From Deltaproteobacteria bacterium (lineage in GTDB: Bacteria > Desulfobacterota > Binatia > UBA9968), in the NCBI GenBank assembly GCA_016844625.1, contig JAERMN010000244.1, positions 1-10,797 of the forward strand: a stretch of DNA of 10,797 nucleotides, given 5' to 3'. A program made the position numbers and the translations under genes. Of this stretch, positions 1 through 7,403 are shown one piece after another. The notes under the pieces are model-generated. The model was not told the DNA's origin, made no database searches, and was given only the letters and a program-made list of their open reading frames with translations. The first letter of the stretch is position 1. The number at the start of each line of letters is the position of its first letter.

Positions 1-588
1 GGAAAGATAGTGCGGCAGCGATGCCCACAAGCTGAGATGGGGAATCCCCGCTACGCGGCAAGCATCGGTCAAGACGCCGACGATGCCGGTGGGCCCCTGA
101 TAACGCGACGGCGACAGTTCGAGTTCTTCCATGAGTCTTGGATCGGTGGAAAAGCCGGTGAGCGGCACCGGCCGGGTATAAAGCACTTCGTCTAAGTACG
201 CGCCCAGGGTCACCACCATCTCAATCCGGCACTCGCGGACGAAACGCAACATCGTTTCGCTGAACGTGCGCCAGCGCAAATGCGGCTCGGCGCCGATGCC
301 CAGAACGAAATCCTTATCCATGCCCATGCCCGGCCCGACGTAAAAATCGTAGGACGGCCAGTGAATCTCGCGAACCTTGCTGTCGTTGATGCGCACCACC
401 GGGCGCTGGCGGAAAAAATCATAAAACTCTTCGGCATCGATGGTGGCGAATTTTTTGCTGCTCAACTGATCGGCGAGATAGCGCACCGCCGTGGTCGCCG
501 CCGCGCCGGCGTCGCTCCAGCCGGCGAACGCCAACAGCAAAATCGGACTTCGTAAAACAGGACGGTCATCGAAACTGAGCGCATCCAT
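1..588 (-). CDS. PAC2 family protein, 3' end cut by window edge
   Basis: The minus strand is open from the ATG at 588-586 to the window edge (196 codons, no stop). PAC2-type landmarks run in order: FAGWSDAGAAATTAVRYL near residues 21-38, TRPVVRIND-like strand 61-70 followed by REIHWP, EPHLRWRTF 101-109, VTLGAYLDEVLYTRPVPLTG-like core about 126-145, and GPTGIVGVL plus SLWASLPHYL near 165-195. The fold is shared with eukaryotic proteasome assembly chaperone 2. In bacteria the family is mostly of unknown function and is only sometimes found with proteasome genes, none of which are visible here. Family members are usually near 280-320 residues, so about a third is off-window. No clear Shine-Dalgarno sequence precedes the ATG; a TTG further upstream in frame is the main alternative start. 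The gene is divergent from the polymerase, so the two may share the short intergenic region. Family assignment rests on remembered motifs but is strong. Confidence 0.85.
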   Translation of the reverse strand, partial: MDALSFDDRPVLRSPILLLAFAGWSDAGAAATTAVRYLADQLSSKKFATIDAEEFYDFFRQRPVVRINDSKVREIHWPSYDFYVGPGMGMDKDFVLGIGAEPHLRWRTFSETMLRFVRECRIEMVVTLGAYLDEVLYTRPVPLTGFSTDPRLMEELELSPSRYQGPTGIVGVLTDACRVAGIPHLSLWASLPHYLS

Positions 589-701
589 AGTGGTAATAAT
601 GTACCACAACTTTGACCTTACGCTCTAGTAAAAAGATGGTCATGACAAATCGCTCCGGCTAGGAGTTCCTGGCTTCGTTTGCTATAGTGGCCGCATCGAT
701 C

Positions 702-2961
702 ATGAGCGCACAAAAACATCATCTACCGCCGCTGTTTCAAAAGAACGAGGTGCTGTTCGGCCACGACGCTACACCAGGCTTGATCGCCTGCGAAATCGCC
801 GGCGACGACAGCGTTAAACTTTTCTCTCGCGACGGCGACGCGACAAAGATCGATATCGTTTCGTTTCAACCGCTCATGCTGTTGGAAGGCGATGAGCCGC
901 TGGCGGGTTGGAAGGGCCAAGCCAAGATCGAAAAACTCGCCGGCAGCGGCGCGTTCAATCGTCTCGCGTTATTTCCGAATCTAAAACAACTCGACGACGC
1001 CAAAGCCTATCTGCAGCAGAAAACCGGCAAGACGCCCTCGGCCGGCGACGCGCCCTACTGGTATTTCAGCGATCCGCTGCAACAGTTTTTCCTGCTCTCC
1101 GGCAAGACCCATTTTCTCGGCATGACGTTTCGCGAGCTGAAGCGCATGCAGCTCGATATCGAGACTTACTGCCAAGCGGGTTTTTCGTTTCCCAACCCGG
1201 CGCGAGAGACCGACCGCATCACCGCCATCGCGCTGTCGGACTCCAGCGGCTGGGAACGTTTGATCTCCGGCAAGGAGTTCAGCGAAGCGGAGATGCTCAA
1301 AGCATTGGTCAAAGAAATTCGTGAGCGCGATCCCGACGTGATCGAAGGACATAATCTCTTTCGTTTCGATTTGGAATATATCGAAGCGCGCGCCAAGCGT
1401 CATAAGATTTCCCTCGACTTCGGCCGTGATGGCTCACGTCTCGGTGGCCACGCCTCGCGCATGCAGATGGCCGAGCGATCGATCAGCTATCGGAAATACG
1501 AAATCTTCGGCCGCCACATCATCGACACTTGGATACTCGCGCAGCACTACGATGTCGCGACTCGGGAACTGGAAAGCTTCGGCCTCAAAGACATCGCGCG
1601 CCACTTCGGCATCGCCGGCGACAACCGAACTTACGTGCCGGGTGACAAAACCAGTTGGTACTTCGATCACGACCCCGACACCTTGTTTCGCTACGCCCTA
1701 GACGACGTGCGCGAAACCCGCGCGATAGCGGAAATCTTATCGCCCAGTTATTTTGTCGAGGCGCAGATTTTTCCGTTCAGCTATCAAAACATTCCGCTGC
1801 GCGGCAACGCGACGAAAATCGACGCGCTGTTCCTGCGCGAGTACCTCTACCAACGTCATTCCGTACCCCGTCCGGATGCCGGGCGCGACGTGGTCGGCGG
1901 CTTCACCGACATGGAATATCAGGGCACCGCCAACCGCGTGCTCCACTGCGATGTCACCTCGCTCTATCCGTCGATCATGCTGGTTTACAAATATCTGCCG
2001 AAAAAAGACCAGCTCGGCGTATTTCCCGGCTTGCTGAGTGACCTGCGCGCCTTCCGGGTCAAAGCCAAGGAACTCGCGCGCGACGCCAAGGAAGAGGAAG
2101 GCAGAATCTATTTCAACGCGCTGCAATCGACGTTTAAGATTCTCATCAACTCGTTTTACGGCTACCTCGGTTTCTCCATGGCGCACTTCAACGACTTCGG
2201 CAAAGGGCCGCGAGCTGATCCAGTCCGCGGTCGCATGGCTCAAGGAAAAAGGCGCCAAGATCATTGAAGTCGACACCGATGGAATCTATTTCGTTCCGCC
2301 CGACAACGTGAAGCTAGCGGCGGATGAAGAAAAACTGATTGCCAACTTGGGAGACATTTTACCCAAAGGCATCGAGCTCGAGCTCGACGGGCGCTACCCG
2401 GCGATGTTCAGCTATAAGATGAAAAACTACGCGCTGCTCGACGAGCAAGGCCGGCTGCGCATCAAAGGCTCGGGGCTGCGTTCGCGCGGTCTGGAACTGT
2501 TCCAGCGCGAGTGGCTCGAAGAGATGCTTTTGCTCCTGCTCAAAGGCGAAAAGGAAAAAATCGCCGACCTTTATGATCGCTATGCCGATGACATCGCCAA
2601 ACATCGCAGAGATATTTCCTGGCTCGCCAAGAACGAAACTTTGCAGGACTCGCTCGAAAACTACCAGGCCAAGGTAAAAGCCAAAAAACGCAACGCCGCG
2701 GCACCCTATGAACTCGCGCTCAGGGCCGAACGCCCGTACCAGCCGGGCGATCAGGTTTCTTATTACGTCACCGGCGCTAAAGCGAAAGTAAAAATCAGCG
2801 AGAATTCAAAGCTGGCGACCGACTGGGACGCGGAGAAACCGGACGAGAATGTCGAACACTACCATGCCAAGCTGAAAGAGCTGTACGAAAAGTTTCGCCC
2901 ATGGATCGAGGGGAACGGCAGCCAGGACTTATTCGCCGCGTCGAGCGAATCTGACGGCTGA
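702..2961 (+). pseudogene. B-family DNA polymerase (exonuclease plus polymerase), frameshifted
   Basis: Replicative/repair-type family B DNA polymerase in two reading frames. Frame one (702-2267) carries the N-terminal domain, the 3'-5' exonuclease motifs and two polymerase motifs. Numbering from ATG 702, these are Exo I D152-I-E154, Exo II N218xxxFD223, Exo III Y331xxxD335, motif A DVTSLYPSI from D417, and motif B K479xxxNSFYG487. The other frame continues with GRELIQSAVAWL, motif C VDTDG (Asp codons 2272-2274 and 2278-2280) and the thumb to the stop at 2961. The frames switch between HFNDF (ends 2198) and KGREL (from about 2203), where about seven residues expected from relatives are missing; an out-of-frame deletion of about 20 bases fits. 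Without it the product would be about 760 residues, normal for this bacterial group, and all catalytic residues are present. As written, the first fragment ends at 2267 before motif C, so no complete polymerase is made. A GTG at 687 is an alternative start; AGGAG at 661-665 is too far from either. An assembly error is possible. Confidence 0.85.
2196..2208 (+). other. Frameshift/deletion junction in polB
   Basis: Codons 2190-2198 read N-D-F in the upstream frame. From 2200 the downstream frame reads A-K-G-R-E-L. The phase moves from positions divisible by three to positions of remainder one, which requires a loss of 3n+2 bases or a gain of one. E. coli Pol II has about nine residues between the Asp of its FFD and the following RG, against about two here (comparison from memory). 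That favours a loss of about 20 bases over a single inserted base. Confidence 0.7.
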
Positions 2962-2983
2962 GTATTAATTTCAAGATAATTCG

Positions 2984-3715
2984 ATGAATCGAGTTGCACT
3001 CATCACCGGCGGCGCCAAAGGCATTGGCCGCGCCGTCGCTATCGATTTGGCGTCGCAAGATTGGGCCGTGGCGATCTGCTATCGAACTAGCGCGAAAGAA
3101 GCCGCGGAAGTCATGGAGGCGGTACGGCAAAAAGGCAGCAAAGGCATCGCGCTCGAATGCGACGTGTCAAAGTCGGCGGCCGCCGTGAGTTTGGTTGAGC
3201 GCGTGCGCCAAGAATACGGCCGCATCGACGCGCTGATCAACGGCGCCGGTCCCTATCATCGAGTTTCGTTGCTCAAAGAAACCAACCATGGCTGGCACTC
3301 GATGTTCGATAACAACTTGCACTCGGTATTCTACCTCACTCAAGCGGTCATCCCGGTGATGAAAGCCCAGCAATGGGGCCGCGTCGTTAGCTTCAGCATG
3401 GCCAACGCCGAGCAGTTGATCGCCCAGCCACAACTGACGGCGCACTACATTGCTAAGGTCGGCTTGTTGGCGTTGTCGCGCTCATTCGCTAAATTGATAG
3501 CGCCGGATGGCATCACCATGAACTGCGTCTCGCCGGGTTTCATCGATTCCGGCAGCGCGCCGGCGGGCGAGCTCGACAAGATGGTCAAGTTCATCCCGGC
3601 GGGTTATGTCGGCAGCGTGAACGACGCGGTTGGCGCTGTTCGCTACCTATTGTCTGACGACGCGCGCTATGTTAATGGCGCAAATATACAGCTCAGCGGC
3701 GCTTGGGGAGTCTAA
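2984..3715 (+). CDS. SDR family NAD(P)-dependent oxidoreductase (FabG-like)
   Basis: Classical short-chain dehydrogenase/reductase of 243 residues, a typical length, presumably cytosolic. The Rossmann nucleotide-binding motif T8GGAKGIG15 sits at the N-terminus, followed by acidic D60 of the CDV strand, NGAG at 86-89, catalytic Y155-xxx-K159 and the SPG turn at 183-185. The C-terminal LSGAWGV ending is like other FabG-type enzymes. R34 of the CYR stretch after strand two could favour NADPH, but this is only suggestive. The active-site serine is S136 or S138, 17-19 residues before Tyr155 rather than the usual 13 or so, so the loop there is longer. The substrate cannot be read from sequence; 3-oxoacyl-ACP reductase is a default name only. 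The ATG at 2984 lies 22 bases after the polymerase stop without a clear Shine-Dalgarno, so the two may share a transcript. An upstream start is unlikely because the glycine motif falls at the usual distance from this Met. Confidence 0.9.
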   Translation: MNRVALITGGAKGIGRAVAIDLASQDWAVAICYRTSAKEAAEVMEAVRQKGSKGIALECDVSKSAAAVSLVERVRQEYGRIDALINGAGPYHRVSLLKETNHGWHSMFDNNLHSVFYLTQAVIPVMKAQQWGRVVSFSMANAEQLIAQPQLTAHYIAKVGLLALSRSFAKLIAPDGITMNCVSPGFIDSGSAPAGELDKMVKFIPAGYVGSVNDAVGAVRYLLSDDARYVNGANIQLSGAWGV

Positions 3716-3796
3716 GGAAAGGCTGAGTCTAAAACACGCTTGATAGCCGCAGAAGAAAATAAGAGAATATGCGCTCGTGAGTTACATTAAGTGATT

Positions 3797-4285
3797 ATGG
3801 CCACCGCAAGAGACCAAGAACGGGCTGTCGAGCTGATCGGCCAAGCGATGCAGCATCAGATGGAGCAGGAGTTCGACGAAGCGATTCGTCTCTATAAAGA
3901 ATCCATCGCGCTCTACCCCACCGCCGACGCGCATACTTATCTCGGTTGGGCCTACAGTTTCAAAGGCCGTCTGAACGAAGCCATCGCCCAGTGCGAAATC
4001 GCCATTGAGATCGATCCCGAGTTCGGCAATCCCTACAACGACATCGGCGTGTATTTAATGCAGCAGCAAAAGCTCGACGACGCGATCCCCTGGCTCGAGC
4101 GGGCAAAGAATGCCAAACGCTACGAGCCGCGCCATTTTCCCTATATCAATTTGGGCCGGGTCTATCTGACCAAAGGCATGATTCAGCAAGCGATCAAAGA
4201 ATTTTCCGGCGCCCTGGAAATTCATTCGAGCGACACCGAGCTAAGTTCCGCTCACCTCTTAGACAAATTTAATTCAGTTCGCTAA
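3797..4285 (+). CDS. Small tetratricopeptide-repeat (TPR) protein
   Basis: Protein of 162 residues built almost entirely from TPR helical hairpins: about residues 14-41 (FDEAIRLYKESIALYP), 44-76 (YLGWAYSFKGRLNEAIAQCEIAIEIDP), 78-112 (YNDIGVYLMQQQKLDDAIPWLERA) and 114-144 (YINLGRVYLTKGMIQQAIKEFSGALEI). The Gly/Ala-Tyr and DP/YP positions of the consensus are evident. There is no signal peptide or membrane segment, so it is probably a cytosolic protein-interaction scaffold; the partner is unknown. ATG 3797 is preferred over GTG 3791, two codons upstream; neither has a good ribosome binding site. It follows the SDR gene on the same strand after 81 bases. Its 3' end overlaps the end of the convergent aminotransferase gene by 17 bases, leaving no space for a conventional terminator between them. 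Confidence 0.85.
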   Translation: MATARDQERAVELIGQAMQHQMEQEFDEAIRLYKESIALYPTADAHTYLGWAYSFKGRLNEAIAQCEIAIEIDPEFGNPYNDIGVYLMQQQKLDDAIPWLERAKNAKRYEPRHFPYINLGRVYLTKGMIQQAIKEFSGALEIHSSDTELSSAHLLDKFNSVR

Positions 4286-5591
4286 TCGCCGCGTCAAAGA
4301 TCGCCACCGCGGTCGCGACTTCTTCCTCCGTGACGATGAGCGGCGGACAAAACCGCAGCGTGCTCTCGCCGCAACCGAGCAGCAGCAAACCTTTCTCGAA
4401 GCAGCGTTGCATCACCCGATCGCGCAACTTGCCGTCAGGCGCGTGAGTGCCATCGCTGCGCTCGAAGTCGACGCCGATCATCAGCCCTAAACCGCGCACG
4501 TCGCCGATCGCGCTGTGGCGCGGTTGGAGCTGGGTTAATTGATCTTTTAAAACCGCGCCGACTTTTGCTGAATTTGCCACCAATCCTTCTTCCAGAAGCT
4601 CGATCGTCGCCAGCGCCGCCGCGCACGCGACCGGATTGCCGCCGTAGGTGCTGCCGTGAGTGCCGTCTTTCCACGTGCTGATTTCATCGCGCGCGATCAT
4701 CGCGCCGAGCGGCATGCCGCTGGCGATGCCCTTGGCCGTGCAGAGAATATCGGGCTCGATTCCCCAATGCTCGCAGGCGAACATCTTGCCGGTGCGGCCA
4801 AAGCCGGACTGAATCTCATCGGCGACGAAAAGAATGCCGTGTTTGCGGCAAAGCTCCTGGAGCATCGGCAAATATTCCGGTGGCGGCACGATATAACCGC
4901 CCTCGCCTTGCACCGGTTCGACGAAGATCGCGGCAACTTCTTCGGGTTGCACATCGTAGCGAAAAACTATTTTCTCCAAAACGTTGACGCACTCGATAGC
5001 GCAGGAACCGTATTGCAATTGATAGGGACAGCGGTGGCAAAAGCCATAGGGCACGTGATGCACGCCGGGAATCAGCGGACCGAAATGTGCTCGATGGGAC
5101 GCACGGCTCGCCGTGAGCGACAGCGCTCCCATCGACCGGCCGTGGAACGCGCCGTAAAACGCGATCACATGCTGCCGTTTGGTGTGATAGCGCGCCAATT
5201 TGAACGCGGCTTCCACAGTTTCGGTGCCCGAGTTGGTGAAAAAAACTTTCTTGCCGCCTTTGCCGGGCGCCAATCGCGCCAGCTTTTCGGCCAACTCCAC
5301 CATCGGCTCGTAGTAAAAATCGCTGCCGCAGATATGCAAAAACTTGCGCGCCTGCTCTTCGATCGCCTTGACCACGCGGGGATGAGCGTGGCCCGTATTG
5401 GCGACCGCAATCCCGGCCATGAAGTCGAGAAACAGATTGCCGTCGACATCCTCGATGACGCAGCCGCGCCCCTCCTTGACGACCAAAGGATAAACCCGGC
5501 CGTAAGCGGGTGCGGTAAACTTCTCATCGCGCTCAACGATCGCTTTGGCTTTAGGACCGGGCAATGGGGTTTTGATATTGGGTATCTTCAT
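4269..5591 (-). CDS. Class III PLP-dependent aminotransferase (GABA/acetylornithine/lysine type)
   Basis: Fold-type I, class III aminotransferase of 440 residues, full length. Visible PLP-site features are SGTE at 121-124 (phosphate binding), FHGR at 149-152, E225 of VEPVQGEGG, D258 in VADEIQSGFGRTG (pyridine nitrogen), Schiff-base lysine K287 in CTAKGIASG, and T315 in STYGGNP from the partner subunit. It would move an amino group from an omega-amino acid (GABA, acetylornithine, lysine or similar) to 2-oxoglutarate or pyruvate, giving a semialdehyde. Substrate cannot be fixed from sequence. A cysteine cluster, C185xxC188 with C197 and C201, lies in a loop and resembles archaeal-type homologues. 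ATG 5591 has a good GAGG ribosome site a few bases upstream. The gene lies 92 bases downstream of the aldehyde dehydrogenase on the same strand, so the pair probably handles successive steps. Its stop overlaps the convergent TPR gene. Confidence 0.9.
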   Translation of the reverse strand: MKIPNIKTPLPGPKAKAIVERDEKFTAPAYGRVYPLVVKEGRGCVIEDVDGNLFLDFMAGIAVANTGHAHPRVVKAIEEQARKFLHICGSDFYYEPMVELAEKLARLAPGKGGKKVFFTNSGTETVEAAFKLARYHTKRQHVIAFYGAFHGRSMGALSLTASRASHRAHFGPLIPGVHHVPYGFCHRCPYQLQYGSCAIECVNVLEKIVFRYDVQPEEVAAIFVEPVQGEGGYIVPPPEYLPMLQELCRKHGILFVADEIQSGFGRTGKMFACEHWGIEPDILCTAKGIASGMPLGAMIARDEISTWKDGTHGSTYGGNPVACAAALATIELLEEGLVANSAKVGAVLKDQLTQLQPRHSAIGDVRGLGLMIGVDFERSDGTHAPDGKLRDRVMQRCFEKGLLLLGCGESTLRFCPPLIVTEEEVATAVAIFDAAISELN

Positions 5592-5601
5592 GAATTCCTC
5601 G

Positions 5602-5677
5602 GTTTCGGGTTTCGAGTTTAGAGTTTCGGGTTAGCCGGATTTCCAGAACTCGAAACCCGGAACACGAAACCCGGAAC
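5602..5677. repeat. Palindromic and tandem GTTTCGGG/CCCGAAAC repeat element
   Basis: The arms GTTTCGGGTTTCGAGTT (5602-5618) and AACTCGAAACCCGGAAC (5647-5663) are inverted complements with 16 of 17 positions paired and a 28-base loop. GTTTCGGGTT recurs at 5623-5632 inside the loop. CGAAACCCGGAAC occurs twice in tandem (5651-5663 and 5665-5677, 14-base period). It fills most of the gap between the dehydrogenase and aminotransferase genes. As RNA it could form a strong stem-loop. It may be a dispersed intergenic repeat; its translation yields TRNSKLETRN-like strings, which I recall from spurious ORFs in many uncultivated genomes. Confidence 0.75.
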
Positions 5678-5683
5678 CAGCAA

Positions 5684-7174
5684 CTACTCCGCGTTATCGA
5701 TTTGCGCCTTTTGCAGTTTGCCCGAATAGTCGACATAAATTGACTTCCACTCGGTAAAAATATCGTACACGGTCGTGCCGGCTTCGCGGTGGCCGTTGCC
5801 GGTGTCTTTGACGCCGCCGAACGGCAGATGCACTTCGGCGCCGATGGTCGGACCGTTGATATAAGTTATGCCGGCTTCGATATCGCGCATGGCGCGAAAA
5901 GCGCGTGTCACATCGTTGGTGTAAATCGAGCTCGACAGTCCGTAAGCCGTGCCGTTGAGAACATCGATGGCTTCTGCGAAACTTTCGATTTCAATGATCG
6001 ACAGCACCGGCCCAAAAATCTCTTCTTGCGCGATGCGCATGGTGGGCTTCACTTGAGCAAAAATCGTCGGCTGGAAAAAATAGCCGTTGGCGCACGCGCC
6101 GGCGTCGTGAATCGCGCCGCCGGTCAGCAAGCGCGCGCCTTCTTGTTTGCCGATCTCGCTGTAACGTAGAACTTTTCCCCGTGCTGCCTGATTGATCAGC
6201 GGCCCCATCTCGACGCTTTCGTCGAGGCCGTCACCAATTTTGATTTGCTCGGCTCGCGTCACCAGCGCATCGGTGATTTTCTTCGCGATATCGCGATGGA
6301 CGATCAAACGGCTGGTCGCGGTGCAGCGCTGCCCCGTGGTGCCAAAAGCGCCCCACAGCGCGCCTTCGATCGCGAGATCGAGATCGGCATCCTCCATGAC
6401 AATCTGCGCGTTCTTGCCGCCAAGCTCCAGGGACACGCGTTTCAAACTCTGCCCGCATACCGAAGCGATCTCGCGACCGACTGCGGCCGAACCGGTGAAG
6501 GAAACCAGCTGCACGTCCTTGTGGCGCACCAGCGCGGCACCGACTTCTTCGCCGCGGCCATGAATTAAGTTGACCACACCCGGCGGCACGCCGGCTTGAT
6601 TGAGAATTTCAACGAAGCGCGAAGCCGTGTGCGGCGTATCTTCCGCCGGTTTGAGAATCACGGTATTGCCGCAGATCAGCGCCGGAAACAATTTCCAGGT
6701 CGGAATCGCCAGCGGAAAGTTCCACGGCGTGATCAGCGCACACACGCCGATCGGCGCGCGCACCGACATGGCGAATTTGTTGGGCAACTCCGCCGGTGTG
6801 GTCTCACCGAAAAGCCGGCGTCCTTCGCCGGCGTTGAGAAATGCGCAGTCAATCCCCTCTTGGACGTCGCCGCGGGCTTCCTTTAACACCTTGCCCATCT
6901 CGCGGGTCTCGATGCGCGCCAGCTCTTCTTTGTATTTTTTCAGGAGCTCGCCGACCCGGTAAAGAATCTCGCCGCGCTTAGGCGCCGGCACCAAGCGCCA
7001 GATGGCGAAGGCTTTCTTGGCAGCCGTTACTGCCGCATCGACATCGGCAACATCCGAAGCGGGAAATAAACCGATCAGATCGTCGCGGTTGGCTGGATTG
7101 CGGTTCTCGAAAGCCCTTCCTGACTTGGCTACTAGCCATTTGCCGTCGATGTGATTAAAAAATTCTTGCGCCAT
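5684..7174 (-). CDS. NAD(P)-dependent aldehyde dehydrogenase (semialdehyde dehydrogenase type)
   Basis: ALDH-superfamily enzyme of 496 residues, normal length, cytosolic. Key residues numbered from ATG 7174: oxyanion N152 in PWNFP, cofactor-contact K175 in KPAE, FTGSAAVG 226-233, general base E250 in LELGGKN, catalytic C284 in GTTGQRCTATSR, and EEIFGP at 384-389. The C-terminal stretch, with FGGVKDTGNGHREAGTTVYD and then EWKSIYVDYSGKLQKAQ, resembles the ALDH7-like/AldH group, which includes aminoadipate-semialdehyde and related semialdehyde dehydrogenases (from memory). It oxidises an aldehyde to a carboxylate with NAD(P)+. The first gene of the minus-strand pair with the aminotransferase, it would oxidise that enzyme's semialdehyde product. 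Start chosen at 7174: GGGAG lies about 7 bases upstream and the preceding 28 in-frame codons (to a TTG at 7258) do not look like ALDH sequence and would overlap the candidate promoter. Confidence 0.92.
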   Translation of the reverse strand: MAQEFFNHIDGKWLVAKSGRAFENRNPANRDDLIGLFPASDVADVDAAVTAAKKAFAIWRLVPAPKRGEILYRVGELLKKYKEELARIETREMGKVLKEARGDVQEGIDCAFLNAGEGRRLFGETTPAELPNKFAMSVRAPIGVCALITPWNFPLAIPTWKLFPALICGNTVILKPAEDTPHTASRFVEILNQAGVPPGVVNLIHGRGEEVGAALVRHKDVQLVSFTGSAAVGREIASVCGQSLKRVSLELGGKNAQIVMEDADLDLAIEGALWGAFGTTGQRCTATSRLIVHRDIAKKITDALVTRAEQIKIGDGLDESVEMGPLINQAARGKVLRYSEIGKQEGARLLTGGAIHDAGACANGYFFQPTIFAQVKPTMRIAQEEIFGPVLSIIEIESFAEAIDVLNGTAYGLSSSIYTNDVTRAFRAMRDIEAGITYINGPTIGAEVHLPFGGVKDTGNGHREAGTTVYDIFTEWKSIYVDYSGKLQKAQIDNAE

Positions 7175-7229
7175 TATTATTCTCCCGGCCAATTTCCCGT
7201 CCGACCAGCTAACTTCCGCAGCTACGGCA

Positions 7230-7258
7230 ATTGTAAGTTTCTCGCGCGCCGAACACAA
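7230..7258 (-). promoter_or_regulatory. Candidate sigma70-type promoter for the ALDH-aminotransferase pair
   Basis: On the minus strand TTGTGT (7258-7253) is followed after exactly 17 bases by TACAAT (7235-7230). The -10 matches consensus at 5 of 6 positions, the -35 at 3 of 6. Transcription would start near 7223 and give a leader of about 50 bases before ATG 7174. The candidate is reasonable but unproven, and the organism's sigma factor preferences are unknown. Confidence 0.35.
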
Positions 7259-7369
7259 CGCAAATCTGCCGCGAAGAAAATACCACCGACATTCTCAAAC
7301 TCGACGCCTCATGTGGCGCTGTTTCATTGATTTTTCGGAGTCAATTGGATAGCTTCTGGCCAACCACGC

Positions 7370-7386
7370 GGGCCGCACCGCGGCCC
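7370..7386 (+). promoter_or_regulatory. GC hairpin just upstream of the tctC ribosome binding site
   Basis: GGGCCGC-ACC-GCGGCCC forms a perfect 7-bp, all-GC stem with a 3-base loop. It ends five bases before AGAAGGAG (7391-7398), the strong Shine-Dalgarno of the transporter gene at 7404. No run of T follows, so it does not look like an intrinsic terminator. It may protect the mRNA 5' end or influence ribosome access. Confidence 0.45.
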
Positions 7387-7403
7387 AGAAAGAAGGAGTT
7401 AAA

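Noticed and set aside
589..686. Promoters in the PAC2-polymerase divergent gap, including TTGACC at 612-617
   Set aside because: No -10 at a suitable distance on either strand; nothing else definite is visible in this gap.
2196..2208. Programmed +1 frameshifting in the polymerase
   Set aside because: Conserved residues are missing at the junction, which points to a deletion rather than a recoding site, and no convincing slippery sequence with a rare codon or stop is present.
1737..2276. A 179-codon open frame on the minus strand inside the polymerase
   Set aside because: It is opposite the conserved polymerase motifs A and B and has no recognisable protein features.
4656..5621. A 321-codon open frame on the plus strand across the aminotransferase gene
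   Set aside because: It is antisense to a full-length, motif-complete aminotransferase; its translation matches no family I recognise and reflects GC-rich codon bias.
5551..5736. A short minus-strand frame across the palindromic repeat
   Set aside because: Its TRNSKLETRN-like peptide is just the translated repeat, and it overlaps the ends of both real genes.
7175..7258. N-terminal extension of the aldehyde dehydrogenase to a TTG at 7258
   Set aside because: The ATG at 7174 has a good ribosome site, the extension is not ALDH-like, and it covers the candidate promoter.
7327..7355. TTGATT as a -35 for tctC
   Set aside because: No acceptable -10 lies 16-18 bases downstream (only TAGCTT-like sequence).
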